Positions 22,751 through 23,566 of a DNA stretch of 23,566 nucleotides are shown here, piece after piece. The stretch lies in the NCBI GenBank assembly GCA_021789455.1, contig JAJYJN010000013.1, positions 1-23,566 of the forward strand. The letters run 5' to 3'. Position numbers and translations under genes: made by a program. The notes below the pieces were generated by a model that ran no database searches, was not told the origin of the DNA, and saw only the letters and a list, made by a program, of their open reading frames with translations. How positions within the stretch are numbered: position 1 is the stretch's first letter; every line of letters starts with the position of its first letter. The DNA comes from a bacterium (lineage in GTDB: Bacteria; SZUA-79; Acidulodesulfobacterales; Acidulodesulfobacteraceae).

Positions 22751-23521
22751 ATGGCTTTGGAAAAACAGGAAAACAGGCCGGTTGCCGAAAAAGGCGAACA
22801 TATTATAGCAAGGCATCTGATAGAAGACGACAACATTAAAGAAGAAAAAAATTTAGTTATTGACGGAGTCGATGTTTCAGGCAGGTGGAATACTTTTATT
22901 CTTTCGAGAGTAGATTCCGAATTCGACAGAAGTTTTTTTAAAGAGATTAAGGAAACGGTGGTCGGCTCCAGAATTAACAGGTGCTGGCAGTGCGGAATGT
23001 GTACTGCAAGCTGTACCGTAACGCCTTTATACAGGCGGTTTAATCCCAGAGCGTTTATATATATGATGCAGCTCGGCAATTTGAAAGAGATAAAGAAATA
23101 TATCGACGTTGCATGGAGATGCGTAGGCTGTTATAAATGTTCCCAGAGGTGCCCCAAGCAGGTAAATCCTGCAGAGATGATGGAAGCGCTGGGGCTTCTT
23201 ATAAAAAAATATTTTCCGGAAGAGGTTAAAAGCAAATTAAAAGTTGACGAAGATGTTAAAAAAATATACGACGATATGATTGTAGGACACGGGAGGCTTG
23301 ATTTAGCGAAGCTGCATACATCGGCTATGCAAAAAACAGGGAGAACAAAAGAACTGCTCGGAAAGATTGAAAGGGATGCCATCTTTAAAATGGCTAAAGA
23401 CGGCAGGGCATTTTCTATATTACGGCTTGGCAAGCCCCGTAACTGGAGCAGTTCCAAGGAAGCGATAACAGGCTATTTAAAAAATATTAACACTATTGAA
23501 AACGGCGAATCGGGGGTTTAA
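22751..23521 (+). CDS. hdrC2: sHdr subunit HdrC2, iron-sulfur electron-transfer protein
   Basis: A 256-residue second HdrC-type subunit with two [4Fe-4S] motifs: C78-x2-C81-x2-C84-x3-C88 and C124-x2-C127-x2-C130-x3-C134-P. It has an N-terminal extension (about 70 residues) that HdrC1 lacks. AGGAGG is 4 nt from the ATG region (22741-22746). The stop TAA is followed immediately by the ATG of hdrB2, without a spacer, so the two are translationally coupled, as expected for partner subunits. Confidence 0.93.
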   Translation: MALEKQENRPVAEKGEHIIARHLIEDDNIKEEKNLVIDGVDVSGRWNTFILSRVDSEFDRSFFKEIKETVVGSRINRCWQCGMCTASCTVTPLYRRFNPRAFIYMMQLGNLKEIKKYIDVAWRCVGCYKCSQRCPKQVNPAEMMEALGLLIKKYFPEEVKSKLKVDEDVKKIYDDMIVGHGRLDLAKLHTSAMQKTGRTKELLGKIERDAIFKMAKDGRAFSILRLGKPRNWSSSKEAITGYLKNINTIENGESGV

Positions 23522-23566
23522 ATGGATAAATTAAGCGAAAATCAGGCGGCATATTATCCTGGATGC
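23522..23566 (+). CDS. hdrB2: sHdr subunit HdrB2, 3'-truncated by window edge
   Basis: Only 15 codons are present, reading MDKLSENQAAYYPGC. The YYPGC end is the first cysteine motif of HdrB-type CCG domains, and the position after hdrC2 is that of hdrB2 in sHdr operons. The ATG follows the hdrC2 stop with no gap. The rest lies outside the window. Confidence 0.85.
   Translation, partial: MDKLSENQAAYYPGC

Overview
The window is AT-rich bacterial chromosome from a Gram-negative, probably sulfur-oxidising organism. The strongest clue is the right edge (18873 to the window end), which holds a sulfur-oxidising heterodisulfide reductase-like (sHdr) operon in the canonical order hdrC1-hdrB1-hdrA-hyp(hdrH)-hdrC2-hdrB2, with hdrB2 cut off after 15 codons. 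The left edge adds a DUF1641 protein, a family often found beside sulfide:quinone reductases, and a DsrE-like small protein. An outer-membrane beta-barrel protein, Lgt and type IV pilin-like proteins fit a diderm. The mix resembles uncultured acid-mine-drainage deltaproteobacteria (Acidulodesulfobacterales/Sva0485 type), but that assignment is inference; no rRNA or marker gene is present.

Layout. (1) 1-572: DUF1641 protein, truncated on the left, followed by a good intrinsic terminator. (2) 756-5541: likely operon of amt (ammonium channel), a DsrE-like gene, a 62-residue ORF, an LsrF-like class I aldolase and a YyaL/SSP411-type thioredoxin-domain protein. No P-II gene accompanies amt. (3) 5692-9029: cell-envelope block with a LysM x4/NlpC-P60 hydrolase containing a 303-bp perfect internal duplication, lgt, and an outer-membrane protein. 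(4) 9048-10919, minus strand: Kup potassium transporter, divergent from the next block across a spacer of about 93 % AT. (5) 11071-14764: accessory-looking pseudopilin cluster with two class III signal-peptide prepilins, an exported protein built on a 12-residue repeat, a small charged protein behind a Pho-box-like direct-repeat array, and a PilX/GspK-like pseudopilin. It also contains a REP-like hairpin, a 35-bp palindrome and the remnant of a VapC-type PIN toxin gene. (6) 14846-17184: tandem universal stress protein and a convergent MFS transporter. (7) 17304-18758: an unusual fusion of a ferritin-like di-iron domain to a formate/nitrite-type (FNT) channel. (8) 18873-end: the sHdr operon, interrupted by a second REP-like element between hdrC1 and hdrB1.

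How the parts work together: the sHdr complex is known in other bacteria to oxidise protein-bound sulfane sulfur toward sulfite in the cytoplasm, working with sulfur carriers (TusA, DsrE) and lipoate-binding protein LbpA. None of the usual carriers is in view except the DsrE-like ORF far upstream, which lacks cysteine. The ferritin-FNT gene lies 114 nt upstream of hdrC1 on the same strand and could supply an anion or metal function to the same physiology; this is speculative. Several single genes have promoter-like boxes so close to the start codon that leaderless transcripts are plausible.
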